From Geomobilimonas luticola (lineage in GTDB: Bacteria > Desulfobacterota > Desulfuromonadia > Geobacterales > Geobacteraceae): 64,000 nt of DNA. Location of the stretch: contig NZ_JAHCVK010000002.1 of assembly GCF_018476905.1 (NCBI RefSeq), positions 433,365 through 497,364 on the forward strand, in the 5' to 3' direction. This document shows, piece by piece, positions 42,014 to 51,000 of the stretch. Both the position numbers and the translations under genes were made by a program. Below the pieces are notes generated by a model. The model was given only the letters and a program-made list of their open reading frames with translations. It was not told where the DNA came from and did not search any database. The first letter of the stretch is position 1, and each line of letters starts with the position of its first letter.

Positions 42014-42898
42014 CTACACCCGTTCTGTTTCAGCCTTCTTGAAGAGTCCCTGGGGGCGGATGAAAAGGATCAGGAGCAGTATGACGAAGGCAATGGCATC
42101 CTTGTACCCCGAGGAGATCAGACCGGCACCCAGCGATTCCAGTATTCCCAGGAGCAGACCGCCAAGGACGGTTCCAAACCCGCTGCTCATACCACCGATA
42201 ATGGCGGCGCAGAAACCCTTGAGGCCGAGCATTATGCCGACGTCGTAGGCTGTCATGGTCAGGGGAGCAATGATTATGCCCGCCAGGGACCCCATGGCAG
42301 AACTGATGATAAAGGAAAAAAGAACCATCCGCCGCACGTCGATGCCGATGAGGCTGGCTGCACGACTGTTGTAGGAGCATGCCCGCATTGCCTTGCCGCT
42401 GACGGTGTAGTTGAAGAAAAGCTTGCTGCAGCCAATGACGAAGATAGTGACGACAAATATCCAGAGATGCTGCGGCATGAGCGATGCGCCAAACATCTCG
42501 ATCGGTTCGTCTCCGCTAAAGCCCGGCAGCGAGTGGGTGTCCTTGTCCCAGCCGAGCATGGCGATACCGCGGATCAGGATGCTGCCGCCGATGGTAATGA
42601 TGACCAGGCTCAGGGGGGTTGCCGATTTGAGGGGTCTGATGGCCAGACGCTCGAATACCATGCCGACAACGGTGGTGAGAATGATGGCGACGGGAACTGC
42701 CCCCCCCAGGGGGAGACCCGCCCCCCCCAGGAGCGACAGGGTAAACATCCCTCCCAGCATGACAAATTCCCCCTGGGCGAAATTTATGATGCCGGTGGCA
42801 TTGTAGATGATAGCGAAACCCAGTCCGATCAGGGCATAGATCGCACCGGTGGCCAGGCCGGAAAAAAGATACTGGGTCAGTTGATCAAAAATCGGCAT
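42014..42898 (-). CDS. livH: Amino acid ABC transporter permease LivH
   Basis: 294 residues with eight or so membrane helices. N-terminal YALIGLGFAIIYNATGIINF, then AQGEFVMLGGMFTL, is a LivH hallmark. The coupling loop is SGKAMRACSYNSRAASLIGI, and a Gly-rich later segment reads GGMSSGFGTVLGGLLLGILE. Partner of LivM. Two bases separate it from the nearer binding-protein gene. Confidence 0.92.
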   Translation of the reverse strand: MPIFDQLTQYLFSGLATGAIYALIGLGFAIIYNATGIINFAQGEFVMLGGMFTLSLLGGAGLPLGGAVPVAIILTTVVGMVFERLAIRPLKSATPLSLVIITIGGSILIRGIAMLGWDKDTHSLPGFSGDEPIEMFGASLMPQHLWIFVVTIFVIGCSKLFFNYTVSGKAMRACSYNSRAASLIGIDVRRMVLFSFIISSAMGSLAGIIIAPLTMTAYDVGIMLGLKGFCAAIIGGMSSGFGTVLGGLLLGILESLGAGLISSGYKDAIAFVILLLILFIRPQGLFKKAETERV

Positions 42899-42900
42899 CG

Positions 42901-44064
42901 CTACTCGATTCCGGCTTGTCTGACGAGCGACCAGTCTCTCTTCTTGACCTCGACGAGGACGAAGGCATCCTTGGTCAACCCGGCGTGATCGGTGCGTGAA
43001 AAATTGAAGACACCGCCGATACCCGGGAAATTAGTCGTCTTTTCAAGGGCATCACGAATGGCAGCGGGAGTATCGCCCCCACGCTCGATCGCCCCTTTCA
43101 ACAGCATGATCGCATCCCAGGCATGACCACCGAAATGGTCACCTTCGACCTTGTAATGTTTCTGGTAATCCTTGACAAAAGCCATGAGAGACTTCTTCTG
43201 TTTATCCTGGTGGGGCAGCACATCGGAAACGATCACCCTGCCGGACGGAAGGATGATGCCTTCGGCGGCGTCGCCGGCAAGTTCGATGAACTTCTTGGAA
43301 GAGACACCATGACTCATGAAAACAGGGAGCTTTATCCCCAGCTGCTTGACGTTGCGGGCGACAACCGCAGGGCCGGGGTTGGTTCCCCAGCAGATGATGG
43401 CCTGAGCCTGGCTGGAACGGATCTTGGTCAGCTGGGGAGTCATATCCGTATCCTTGGGATTGTACGTGTCATCGACGACGATCTGGATGCCGAATTTCGC
43501 CGCATTGGCCTTGAGCTGTTCCCGCCCCGAAGAGCCGAAACCGTCGGAAACGGTCAGGATGGCAACCTTTGCTATCTTCTTCCGGTTCAGATAGTCAAAG
43601 ATCTTTGCCACCGCAAGGCCGTCGTTCTGGGCCGTCTTGAATACCCACTTTTTTACCGGCTCGGTGATCTTGCTGCCGGCGGCGCAGGAGATGAGGGGTA
43701 TTTCTGCCCGCTCAACATCCCCTATGACTGCCATGGTGTCGCCGGTGGTGCTGGGGCCGATGATGGCCACGACCTTGTCATTCTTGATCAGCTTGTTTAC
43801 CAGCTGCTTGGCCTTGGTGCTGTCTCCCTGGGTATCGTAGGCGATCAGCTGGAGTTTGCGCCCCTTGACCCCGCCGGCGGCGTTGATCTCGTCGACTACC
43901 ATCTGGGCAGTATTGCGTTCCGGTTCACCCAGAAAGGAAGCGGGACCGGTAATGGCGAACAGTCCGCCGATCTTGATCGGTTCAGCAGCAAAGGCTTCCG
44001 CCCCCCCCGCAAGGATTGTTACGAGGACGGCTGCGAGCATCCCCAGAATTGATCTTACACGCAT
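42901..44064 (-). CDS. livK: Periplasmic amino acid-binding protein (LivK-like, copy 2)
   Basis: 387 residues. Signal peptide about 1-27 (GMLAAVLVTILAGGAEAFA). The type I periplasmic-binding fold starts at IKIGGLFAITGPASFLGEPE and includes VVAIIGPSTTGDTMAVIGDV and AIICWGTNPGPAVVARNVKQ. It delivers substrate to LivHM. It is closely related to the next gene (same segments), so the operon encodes two binding proteins for one permease, as in E. coli LivJ/LivK. Loop differences between copies should set specificity. AGGGGAGGAAGTC precedes the ATG. Confidence 0.9.
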   Translation of the reverse strand: MRVRSILGMLAAVLVTILAGGAEAFAAEPIKIGGLFAITGPASFLGEPERNTAQMVVDEINAAGGVKGRKLQLIAYDTQGDSTKAKQLVNKLIKNDKVVAIIGPSTTGDTMAVIGDVERAEIPLISCAAGSKITEPVKKWVFKTAQNDGLAVAKIFDYLNRKKIAKVAILTVSDGFGSSGREQLKANAAKFGIQIVVDDTYNPKDTDMTPQLTKIRSSQAQAIICWGTNPGPAVVARNVKQLGIKLPVFMSHGVSSKKFIELAGDAAEGIILPSGRVIVSDVLPHQDKQKKSLMAFVKDYQKHYKVEGDHFGGHAWDAIMLLKGAIERGGDTPAAIRDALEKTTNFPGIGGVFNFSRTDHAGLTKDAFVLVEVKKRDWSLVRQAGIE

Positions 44065-44094
44065 GACTTCCTCCCCTAGAAATGGTGAAATCGA

Positions 44095-45234
44095 TTAGCG
44101 GGCCAGTTCCCAGTCACCTTTGGTTATGCGGACCATCTCGAAGGCGGAGAGGTCGAGACCGTTGTGATCGGCGGGAGACATGGTGAACACTCCGGAGACA
44201 CCCACCAGTTTTTTGCTCTGCTCGATGTTGCTCCTGATCTGCTCGGGAGTGGTCGCTCCCTTCTTTATCGCATCCGTGATCATCAGGAAGGCGTCGTAGG
44301 CATACCCGCCGAAGGTGGATGCCTCAACATTGTAGTTCTTGCGATAGGACTGGTCGTACTCTCTGAGCACCTTCTGCTGCGGATCGGAAGGCTTGAGCTT
44401 GTCGTAGATGGCCAGTTTTCCGGCGGGGAGCAGCACCCCTTCGGCATTGTCGGCGCCAGCCAGCTCTATGTATTTCTTGGAGGCGACACCGTGGCTCTGG
44501 TAGAGGGGGATTTTGAGCCCGAGTTGTTTCACGTTGCGGGTCACCACCGCAGGGCCGGGGTTGGTCCCCCAGCAGATGATGGCATCGGGTTTAGCCCCTT
44601 TGATCTTGGTGAGCTGGGGGGTCATGTCCGTATCCTTCGGCCCGTACACCTCATCAGCTACAATCGTGAACCCCTTCTGCTTCGCCAGGGTCTTCAACTG
44701 TTCGCGGCCGGAAGAACCGAAGGCGTCGGATACCGTCAGCAGGGCGATGGATTTCTGTTTCTTTGTCGCCATGTAGTTGAATATCTTCTCTGCCGCGACA
44801 TGGTCGTTGGCGGGGGTCTTGAAGACCCACTTCTTGACCGGCTCGGTGATCTTGATGCCGGCGGCACAGGAGACAAGGGGGATACCGGCCTTTTCCACGT
44901 CCTCGATGATTGCCATGGTATCACCGGTGGTGCTGGGGCCGACAATGGCCACGACCTTGTCGTTCTTGATCAGCTTGTTCACCAGCTGCTTGGCCTTGGT
45001 GCTGTCCCCCTGGGTGTCATACACCACCAGTTCGAGCTTCGTCCCCTTCACTCCCCCCTTGCTGTTGATATCTTTAACGAGCATCTCCAGGGTATTTTTC
45101 TCGGGTTCGCCGAGGAACGATGCGGGTCCCGTCACCGAGAACAGGGCGCCGATTCTGACCGTCCCGGCAGCCAGCGCCAGACCGGCATGCAATACCATCG
45201 TACCGCCAAGCAGTATCGCCAACAGTTTTTTCAT
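44095..45234 (-). CDS. livK: Periplasmic amino acid-binding protein (LivK-like, copy 1)
   Basis: 379 residues from the ATG at 45234, chosen because AAGGGGGAAATC precedes it and it opens the signal peptide (KKLLAILLGGTMVLHAGLA); the frame extends seven codons upstream. Binding-fold segments are VRIGALFSVTGPASFLGEPE and VVAIVGPSTTGDTMAIIEDV. It ends DWELAR without the tail of the other copy. Recent paralogue of the adjacent livK. Probable ligands are aromatic amino acids or arylacids, judging by the catabolic genes in the operon. Confidence 0.9.
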   Translation of the reverse strand: MKKLLAILLGGTMVLHAGLALAAGTVRIGALFSVTGPASFLGEPEKNTLEMLVKDINSKGGVKGTKLELVVYDTQGDSTKAKQLVNKLIKNDKVVAIVGPSTTGDTMAIIEDVEKAGIPLVSCAAGIKITEPVKKWVFKTPANDHVAAEKIFNYMATKKQKSIALLTVSDAFGSSGREQLKTLAKQKGFTIVADEVYGPKDTDMTPQLTKIKGAKPDAIICWGTNPGPAVVTRNVKQLGLKIPLYQSHGVASKKYIELAGADNAEGVLLPAGKLAIYDKLKPSDPQQKVLREYDQSYRKNYNVEASTFGGYAYDAFLMITDAIKKGATTPEQIRSNIEQSKKLVGVSGVFTMSPADHNGLDLSAFEMVRITKGDWELAR

Positions 45235-45306
45235 GATTTCCCCCTTGGAAAACAAAGTTCAAGGTTCAGGGATCCGGGTTTTTTCCCCGGTTCCCGCTCC
45301 TGATGT

Positions 45307-45738
45307 TCACATACCGTAGAGTCGCTCCCCTTCCAGTACATTAAATCCCTTGTCCAGAAGACTTTTTATAGCCCGGTCGGTTTCGTCGAAACGGAAAATG
45401 ATCACCGCGTTCTCGCCGCAGCGCTCCACAAAGGCGTACATGTACTCGACGTTGATGTTCTCTCCATCCAGGGTCTGGAGTATCAGTGAGAGCCCGCCTG
45501 GCCGGTCGGGCACCTCCACCGCAACCACGTCGGTCTTGCTGACGGTGAAACCCTTCTCCTTGAGAACTGCCTTGGCTTTCTCCCGGTCATTGACGATGAG
45601 CCTCAGGATGCCGAAATCGGAGGTGTCGGCCAGGGACAGAGCCCGGATATTCACCCCTGCATCCCCGAGAATACGAGTCACTTCCGCCAGACGCCCCGAT
45701 TTGTTTTCGATAAAGATGGATATCTGTTCTACGTGCAT
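45307..45738 (-). CDS. Tandem ACT-domain protein
   Basis: 143 residues from ATG 45738 (AAGGAGAGCACC in front). Two ACT domains: residues about 1-70 ([20 protein letters not shown]) and 71-143 ([20 protein letters not shown]). ACT domains bind amino acids. Stand-alone double-ACT proteins beside iorAB and paaK are a recurring arrangement, probably sensing the aromatic amino acid being degraded and adjusting enzyme activity. No DNA-binding domain. Confidence 0.88.
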   Translation of the reverse strand: MHVEQISIFIENKSGRLAEVTRILGDAGVNIRALSLADTSDFGILRLIVNDREKAKAVLKEKGFTVSKTDVVAVEVPDRPGGLSLILQTLDGENINVEYMYAFVERCGENAVIIFRFDETDRAIKSLLDKGFNVLEGERLYGM

Positions 45739-45801
45739 GGTGCTCTCCTTCATAGGAACGATCATGACGATCGCGTTAGATGGGCAAATTCGGGGTTCGC
45801 C

Positions 45802-47115
45802 CTACACCAGTTTCCGTTTGTCGATGACGCGCGTTGCTTTCCCCTCGCTCCGCTGGATGGTTTTTGGCTCCACAAGCTTGACCCGGGAGGTGACCCCCAG
45901 CATATCCTTGATCTCTTTCTCGATACTGCGGGAAAGGGCCTGGAGAACCTTGATCTCGTCGGAGAAGAGACGTTCGTCGACCTCCACATGTACTTCCAGG
46001 GTATCCAGGTTGTCCTGGCGGTCGACGATGAGCAGGTAGTGGGGCTCCACCCCTTCGATACCGACAAGGATGGATTCTATCTGCGACGGGAAGACGTTGA
46101 CGCCGCGGATGATGATCATGTCGTCGCTGCGCCCGCTCAGCCGGGCAAGACGGGCATGGGTACGTCCACAGGCACACGGTTCGTAGGTAATACTCGTGAT
46201 ATCCCGCGTCCGGTAGCGCACCAAGGGAATTCCCTGCTTGGTGATGGTCGTGATGACCAGCTCTCCCTTTGTCCCTTCAGGCACCACCTGGCATGTCTCG
46301 GGATCGATGATCTCCGGGATGAAATGGTCTTCCCAGATATGGAGCCCCGATTTTGCCACGTAACATTCCTGGGCTACGCCGGGGCCCATGATCTCGGAAA
46401 GGCCATAGATATCGAGGGCCGTAAGGTTGAGCTTTTCCTCGATCTCCACACGCATCGCCTCGGACCAGGGCTCTGCACCGAAAATGCCGACCCGGAGCTT
46501 GAGGTTCCTGAAATCCACACCTTCGATCTTTGCCTCTTCGGCCATAAAAAGGGCGTAGGAGGGTGTACAGGTGAGGACCGTTGAACCGAAGTCCTGCATG
46601 ATCATGATCTGGCGCTTGGTGTTGCCGCCGGAGATGGGAATGACGGAAGCTCCCAGCCGCTCGGCGCCGTAATGGGCACCAAGCCCGCCGGTGAAGAGGC
46701 CGTAACCGTAGGCGTTGTGGATGATGTCTCCCTTATGCGCGCCGGCAGTCACAAAGGTACGGGCCATGAGTTCGGTCCAGGTTTCGATGTCCTTCTGGGT
46801 ATATCCCACCACCGTCGGCTTGCCAGTCGTACCCGAGGAGGCGTGAATGCGGACGATCTCCTCCATGGGTGCGGCAAACAGGCCGTAGGGATAACTGTCC
46901 CGCATGTTCTGCTTGGTGGTGAAAGGAAGGCGCTGCAGGTCCTGGAGAGACCGTACATCGTCGGGACGGATACCCGCCCTGTCGAACGCGGTCCGGTAAA
47001 AAGGGACATTGGCATAAACGCGCTCCAGCATGGACTGGAGCCGCTTCAACTGAAGCGCCTCCAACGCCTGACGCGGCAGCGTTTCAAACTCTTCGTTGAA
47101 CATCATTGCCCTCAT
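45802..47115 (-). CDS. paaK: Phenylacetate-CoA ligase (first copy)
   Basis: 437 residues. AMP-binding motif [20 protein letters not shown], the [20 protein letters not shown] region, [20 protein letters not shown] and the C-terminal [32 protein letters not shown] precedes the ATG. Forms arylacetyl-CoA from arylacetate and CoA using ATP (or, run in reverse with energy yield, uses CoA thioesters made by IOR). Immediately downstream of iorB, the classical order for arylpyruvate oxidation. Confidence 0.92.
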   Translation of the reverse strand: MRAMMFNEEFETLPRQALEALQLKRLQSMLERVYANVPFYRTAFDRAGIRPDDVRSLQDLQRLPFTTKQNMRDSYPYGLFAAPMEEIVRIHASSGTTGKPTVVGYTQKDIETWTELMARTFVTAGAHKGDIIHNAYGYGLFTGGLGAHYGAERLGASVIPISGGNTKRQIMIMQDFGSTVLTCTPSYALFMAEEAKIEGVDFRNLKLRVGIFGAEPWSEAMRVEIEEKLNLTALDIYGLSEIMGPGVAQECYVAKSGLHIWEDHFIPEIIDPETCQVVPEGTKGELVITTITKQGIPLVRYRTRDITSITYEPCACGRTHARLARLSGRSDDMIIIRGVNVFPSQIESILVGIEGVEPHYLLIVDRQDNLDTLEVHVEVDERLFSDEIKVLQALSRSIEKEIKDMLGVTSRVKLVEPKTIQRSEGKATRVIDKRKLV

Positions 47116-47136
47116 TCCTTACTCCTCACCGATTAA

Positions 47137-47715
47137 TTACAGGTCTCTGCCGAGCATGAATGCCTTCCGGTTTACCTCCAGCGCCTTCTTGGGCACCAGT
47201 TTCTCCAGGGCACTGAGCCAGTAGGTTTCTGCGATGTCGATACGTTTGGAAACGGCTCCCAGCAGAACCGTATTGGCGACACGGGGGTTGCCCGCTTCCA
47301 TGGCCAGGTGCTGGCCATCCACCAGCAGCAGGTCGGGGAATTGACTTCTGATCCGGTCCGCCAGTCCGTCGGGATAAGTTTCCTGCCCCATCAGCACCGA
47401 CGGTGGCGGGATGCGCAGGTCATTGGCAACCACTTTTCCACCCTTTTTCAGGAGAGGAAGTGCGCGGCAGGTTTCCATGAGTTCGAAACCGAAGAGTATG
47501 TCCCCCTCCCCTTCGGGGACGATGGGGGAAAAAACCTCCCGTCCGTAGCGGACGTGGGAAACGACGCTTCCCCCCCGTTGGGACATGCCGTGGATTTCAC
47601 TCTTTTTCACATCGAATCCCGCCAGCATGAAGGTTTCGGACAGAATCTCCGAGGCAAGCAGGATCCCCTGCCCCCCCACGCCGACGAGGAGGATATTGGT
47701 AATCTGGTCGCTCAC
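47137..47715 (-). CDS. iorB: Indolepyruvate:ferredoxin oxidoreductase, beta subunit
   Basis: 192 residues from a GTG at 47715. This start is supported by GGGAGGTCAAA just upstream and by a GTGA overlap with the iorA stop. An ATG further upstream would overlap iorA by 34 bases. The pyruvate-ferredoxin gamma-type domain begins at ILLVGVGGQGILLASEILSE and includes EIHGMSQRGGSVVSHVRYG. With IorA it oxidatively decarboxylates arylpyruvates to arylacetyl-CoA, reducing ferredoxin. Confidence 0.93.
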   Translation of the reverse strand: MSDQITNILLVGVGGQGILLASEILSETFMLAGFDVKKSEIHGMSQRGGSVVSHVRYGREVFSPIVPEGEGDILFGFELMETCRALPLLKKGGKVVANDLRIPPPSVLMGQETYPDGLADRIRSQFPDLLLVDGQHLAMEAGNPRVANTVLLGAVSKRIDIAETYWLSALEKLVPKKALEVNRKAFMLGRDL

Positions 47716-49466
47716 TTTGACCTCCCGATGGCGTCGAATTTGCACAACTGGCGGCAGACATCACAGCCGGTGCAGAGAAGCGGGTCGATGAACGCCTTCC
47801 CCTTCTTCCCTTCACCAGGCTGCCATTCGATGGCGGGACAGCCGATCTTGAGGCAGGCGCGGCAGCCGGTGCACTGCTCCGCATTCACCTGGTATACCGG
47901 CCCCTTGGTGAAGACCCCTTCCCGCTTGATAAGGACGCACGGCTTGTCGGTTATGATCACCGATGGCTCGGGGCGCTCCATTTCCTCCTGGAGTACCCGC
48001 CTGGTCTCCTCAAGGTCGAGGGGGTTGACGACCCTGATATGCTTCACCCCGAGCGCCTTGCAGAGGAGGGGGAAGTCAATACGCTGGGCGGGCTCGTCCA
48101 TGAGGGTAAAACCCGAGGCGGGATTTTCCTGGCGACCCGTCATGGCGGTGATCCGGTTGTCGAGAATGACCACCGTCGCCGGGGCATTATTGTATACCAT
48201 GTCCATGAGGCCGTTGATGCCGGTATGGAGGAACGTCGAATCTCCGATAACGGCCACCACCTTTTTCCGCTCCTCTTCTCCCACGACCTTCACCACGCCG
48301 GTGGCGTTGCCGATGGAGGCTCCCATGCAGATGCAGGTGTCCATGGCCGACAGGGGGGGGAGGAAACCGAGGGTGTAGCAGCCGATGTCGCCAGTGACGT
48401 AAGCCTTGAGCTGGTTGAGGGCGAAGAACACGCCGCGGTGAGGACAGCCGGGACACATGTTGGGGGGGCGTCCGGGCAGTTTCTCCATGGCGGAGGTTTC
48501 AGCGCTCGGCAGACCAAAGGCCTTCCGGATGCGCCCCGGGGTGAGTTCTCCACAGATGGGAAGGATTTCCTTGCCGGTTACGGCAATCCCCATGGCCTTG
48601 ATCTGTTCTTCTATGAAAGGGTCGAGTTCCTCCACCACGTAGAGCCGGTCGACCTTGGCGGCGAATTCCCTGATGAGATCGTGGGGGAGCGGGTGAACCA
48701 TTCCCAGCTTGAGCGTCGAGGCGCCGGGGAGAACCTCGCGAACATACTGGTAACAGACGCCGGAGGTTATTACCCCCATACGTGTATCGCGCAGTTCCAG
48801 CCGGTTGAACGGGAGAGCCGCACCGTCCCGGGACAGCTTCGCCATCCGCTCCTCCACGAGGGGGTGGCGGACCTTGGCATTGCCGGGGAGCATGACCAGC
48901 TTGGCGGCATTTCTCACCAGCTTCGGCGCGGGGAGGCCTGTCACCGGCTCTTTGAGCTCGACTATGGACTTGCCGTGGGAGATGCGGGTGGTGCTTCGAA
49001 GCATGACGGGCGTGTCGTAGCGTTCGGAAAGCTCGAAGGCGAGGCGGGTGAATTCCTTGCATTCCCGGGAATCGGCCGGCTCCAGCATGGGGACTTTGGC
49101 GAACTTCGCATAATTGCGGCTGTCCTGCTCATTCTGGGAGGAGTGCATTTCCGGGTCGTCAGCCACCACCAGCAGAAGACCGCCGTTGACCCCGGTGTAG
49201 GAAAGGGTGAAGAGCGGGTCGGCAGCCACGTTGACCCCCACGTGCTTCATGGCGACCAGCGCTCTGCCGCCGCCGAAAGATGCGCCGATTCCCACTTCGA
49301 GTGCGACCTTTTCGTTGGGCGCCCATGAAGCGTCGATTTCCTTGTACTGGATGATGTTTTCGAGAATTTCAGTTGATGGGGTGCCGGGGTAGGCGCTGGC
49401 AACCCTGACGCCCGCCTCGTGGGCACCGCGGGCTATGGCCTCGTTGCCGGAAAAAATTTCTTGCAT
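47712..49466 (-). CDS. iorA: Indolepyruvate:ferredoxin oxidoreductase, alpha subunit
   Basis: 584 residues from ATG 49466 (AAGGACCGTATCCC in front). The longer open frame to 49604 runs across the promoter and is not used. The pyrimidine domain has GNEAIARGAHEAGVRVASAY (residues 6-25), and the thiamine-diphosphate domain has CPGCPHRGVFFALNQ, GDIGCYTLGFLPPL and GDSTFLHTGINGLMDM. Two C-terminal 4Fe-4S motifs are CTGCRACLKIGCPAI and CTGCDVCRQLCKF. Together with IorB it converts indolepyruvate, phenylpyruvate or 4-hydroxyphenylpyruvate to the arylacetyl-CoA. It is the first gene of an apparent eleven-gene operon behind a near-consensus promoter. Confidence 0.95.
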   Translation of the reverse strand: MQEIFSGNEAIARGAHEAGVRVASAYPGTPSTEILENIIQYKEIDASWAPNEKVALEVGIGASFGGGRALVAMKHVGVNVAADPLFTLSYTGVNGGLLLVVADDPEMHSSQNEQDSRNYAKFAKVPMLEPADSRECKEFTRLAFELSERYDTPVMLRSTTRISHGKSIVELKEPVTGLPAPKLVRNAAKLVMLPGNAKVRHPLVEERMAKLSRDGAALPFNRLELRDTRMGVITSGVCYQYVREVLPGASTLKLGMVHPLPHDLIREFAAKVDRLYVVEELDPFIEEQIKAMGIAVTGKEILPICGELTPGRIRKAFGLPSAETSAMEKLPGRPPNMCPGCPHRGVFFALNQLKAYVTGDIGCYTLGFLPPLSAMDTCICMGASIGNATGVVKVVGEEERKKVVAVIGDSTFLHTGINGLMDMVYNNAPATVVILDNRITAMTGRQENPASGFTLMDEPAQRIDFPLLCKALGVKHIRVVNPLDLEETRRVLQEEMERPEPSVIITDKPCVLIKREGVFTKGPVYQVNAEQCTGCRACLKIGCPAIEWQPGEGKKGKAFIDPLLCTGCDVCRQLCKFDAIGRSK

Positions 49467-49595
49467 GGGATACGGTCCTTGGATTCGTAGATTAACTGTG
49501 TGATAACGGCAGACAGGCGGAGCGGGGGTTGTCGGAAGCGCCAGCGGGTCTACTGCACGTAAAATACAGGGACTGGTCCCCGTAACGGTGCCGAA

Positions 49596-49624
49596 ACTAT
49601 ACAAAATACGGGCTGTTATGTCAA
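49596..49624 (-). promoter_or_regulatory. Sigma-70-type promoter of the iorA operon
   Basis: On the minus strand, TTGACA (49619-49624) and TATAGT (49596-49601) are separated by 17 bases. This is a near-consensus vegetative promoter about 130 bases before the iorA ATG, and the orientation and distance fit. Confidence 0.75.
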
Positions 49625-49668
49625 CAGCTTTATAGAACGGGTTTCTAAATCAGGATAGTTGCATTAGG

Positions 49669-49696
49669 TTGACAGGCGGGGGTTTTCGGATACTCT
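49669..49696 (+). promoter_or_regulatory. Candidate promoter of the small cytochrome gene
   Basis: A consensus TTGACA (49669-49674) is followed after 16 bases by TACTCT (49691-49696), about 30 bases before the ATG. It is divergent from the iorA promoter. Confidence 0.5.
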
Positions 49697-49727
49697 TCAT
49701 CGTAAACGTCGCATGAGGGAGGAACCC

Positions 49728-50045
49728 ATGAAAAAGCGATTCTGGCTGGCTGTATTTCTGATGTCCGTTGCCGTTGCCTCACAGGCGGCAGACGGCCCCA
49801 CACAGGAACGGGGGCGGGAGTTGTTCGAGAGCACGAAACTCGGGACCAACGGCAAAAGCTGCGCAAGTTGCCACCCCGGCGGACGGAAACTGGAGTGGGC
49901 GGCAACCTTCGACGACGGGAAGCTGGCCGGCATCACCAACAAATGCATTGACAAGGCGCTCAAGGGAAAACCCCTCGACCCCGCCGGCACCGACATGCAG
50001 TCCCTCATCATGTACATGAAGACCTTTGCCGGTCCAGGGAAATAG
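49728..50045 (+). CDS. Small monohaem cytochrome c
   Basis: 105 residues from ATG 49728 (GAGGGAGG upstream; an ATG at 49713 lacks a comparable site). Signal peptide 1-20 (FWLAVFLMSVAVASQA). One haem motif, KSCASCHPGG (Cys about 47, His about 51), an axial-ligand candidate Met near the end (GTDMQSLIMYMKTF). Class I-like periplasmic electron carrier. Single gene, divergent from iorA and convergent with ppx. Confidence 0.88.
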   Translation: MKKRFWLAVFLMSVAVASQAADGPTQERGRELFESTKLGTNGKSCASCHPGGRKLEWAATFDDGKLAGITNKCIDKALKGKPLDPAGTDMQSLIMYMKTFAGPGK

Positions 50046-50082
50046 GTTCGAGGAAACATCGGGGGGGGCTGCGGCCTCTTCG

Positions 50083-51000
50083 TTAGCCTTGCACCGACAG
50101 CAGAACCCCTTCAAGCAATCCGAAATCACTTACCTTCATCCGGTCGAAGCCGAACAGGTCCATGGTCCGCAGGGTGAGAAGGCAACCCGCAATGATCAAG
50201 TCTTCCCGCCCTTTTTCCATGCCGGGTACCATGAGCCGCTCCGCCGGCGACAAGGGGAGCAGCTGCTGGAAAATGGAGCTGATTTCCTCCCTTGTCAGGA
50301 TGTGGTTGTTCACCCGGCGGTAGTCATAGTCGACCATTCCCATGCTGATTGCGGCCAGGGTCGTGGCCGTGCCGGCTGTCCCGACGAGCAGGGCGCTGTC
50401 CAGATGCTCCAGCAGGCGCTGCTCTTCCATTTCCCGCCGCAATGCCAGCAGTTCCCGGTGTATCTTGTCAGACATGGCACTGCTCTCCCCCTTCCCTTCG
50501 GTGAGCCTTACCACGCCGAGGGGAAGGCTCCGGGAGAACAGCATCGTCTCCCCGCGGGACAGGGTATATTCGGTGCTCCCCCCCCCCACGTCGAAAACGA
50601 AGAGTGATGCGGGACGCTCGTCGATTCCCGCCAGGACACCCCGCAGGGTAAGGCGCCCCTCTTCATCGCCGTCGATAACGTCAAGCACGATACCGGTAGA
50701 ATCGAGAACCTCACGGCAGAAGTCAGGACCATTGACAGCATCCCGCACAGCACTGGTTGCCACAGCGCGCACTCTTTGCACTTCGTGGAATTTCATGGCC
50801 GCAGCAAATTCGTGAAGCGCTGCAAGGGTCCGCCCCCGCGCTTCGGGCGAAATGCCGGATTCACGGGTAAAGCCTCCACCCAGCCTGGTTATCCGCCGGC
50901 TGATGAAAACCGGTTGCACCGTGCCATCGGTGAGACACCTGCCGATAAGAAGCCGGGCGGTATTCGTTCCCAGGTCAATGGCTGCCAGAAGCTGCGGCAT
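50083..51000 (-). CDS. Ppx/GppA-family phosphatase
   Basis: 305 residues from ATG 51000 (GGGAG upstream). Actin-like ATPase fold: LAAIDLGTNTARLLIGR at the N-terminus, the phosphate-2 motif FVFDVGGGSTEYTLSRG (about 132-148), and LLVGTAGTATTLAAISMG. Short form without the C-terminal HD-like domain of E. coli Ppx. Hydrolyses polyphosphate and/or pppGpp. The start overlaps the end of the Na/Pi cotransporter gene by 26 bases, so phosphate uptake and polyphosphate turnover are coupled genetically. Confidence 0.9.
   Translation of the reverse strand: MPQLLAAIDLGTNTARLLIGRCLTDGTVQPVFISRRITRLGGGFTRESGISPEARGRTLAALHEFAAAMKFHEVQRVRAVATSAVRDAVNGPDFCREVLDSTGIVLDVIDGDEEGRLTLRGVLAGIDERPASLFVFDVGGGSTEYTLSRGETMLFSRSLPLGVVRLTEGKGESSAMSDKIHRELLALRREMEEQRLLEHLDSALLVGTAGTATTLAAISMGMVDYDYRRVNNHILTREEISSIFQQLLPLSPAERLMVPGMEKGREDLIIAGCLLTLRTMDLFGFDRMKVSDFGLLEGVLLSVQG

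Noticed and set aside
49467..49604. Longer iorA start
   Set aside because: It would place codons between the -10 hexamer and the likely transcript start; the ATG at 49466 has a ribosome site and starts the conserved domain.
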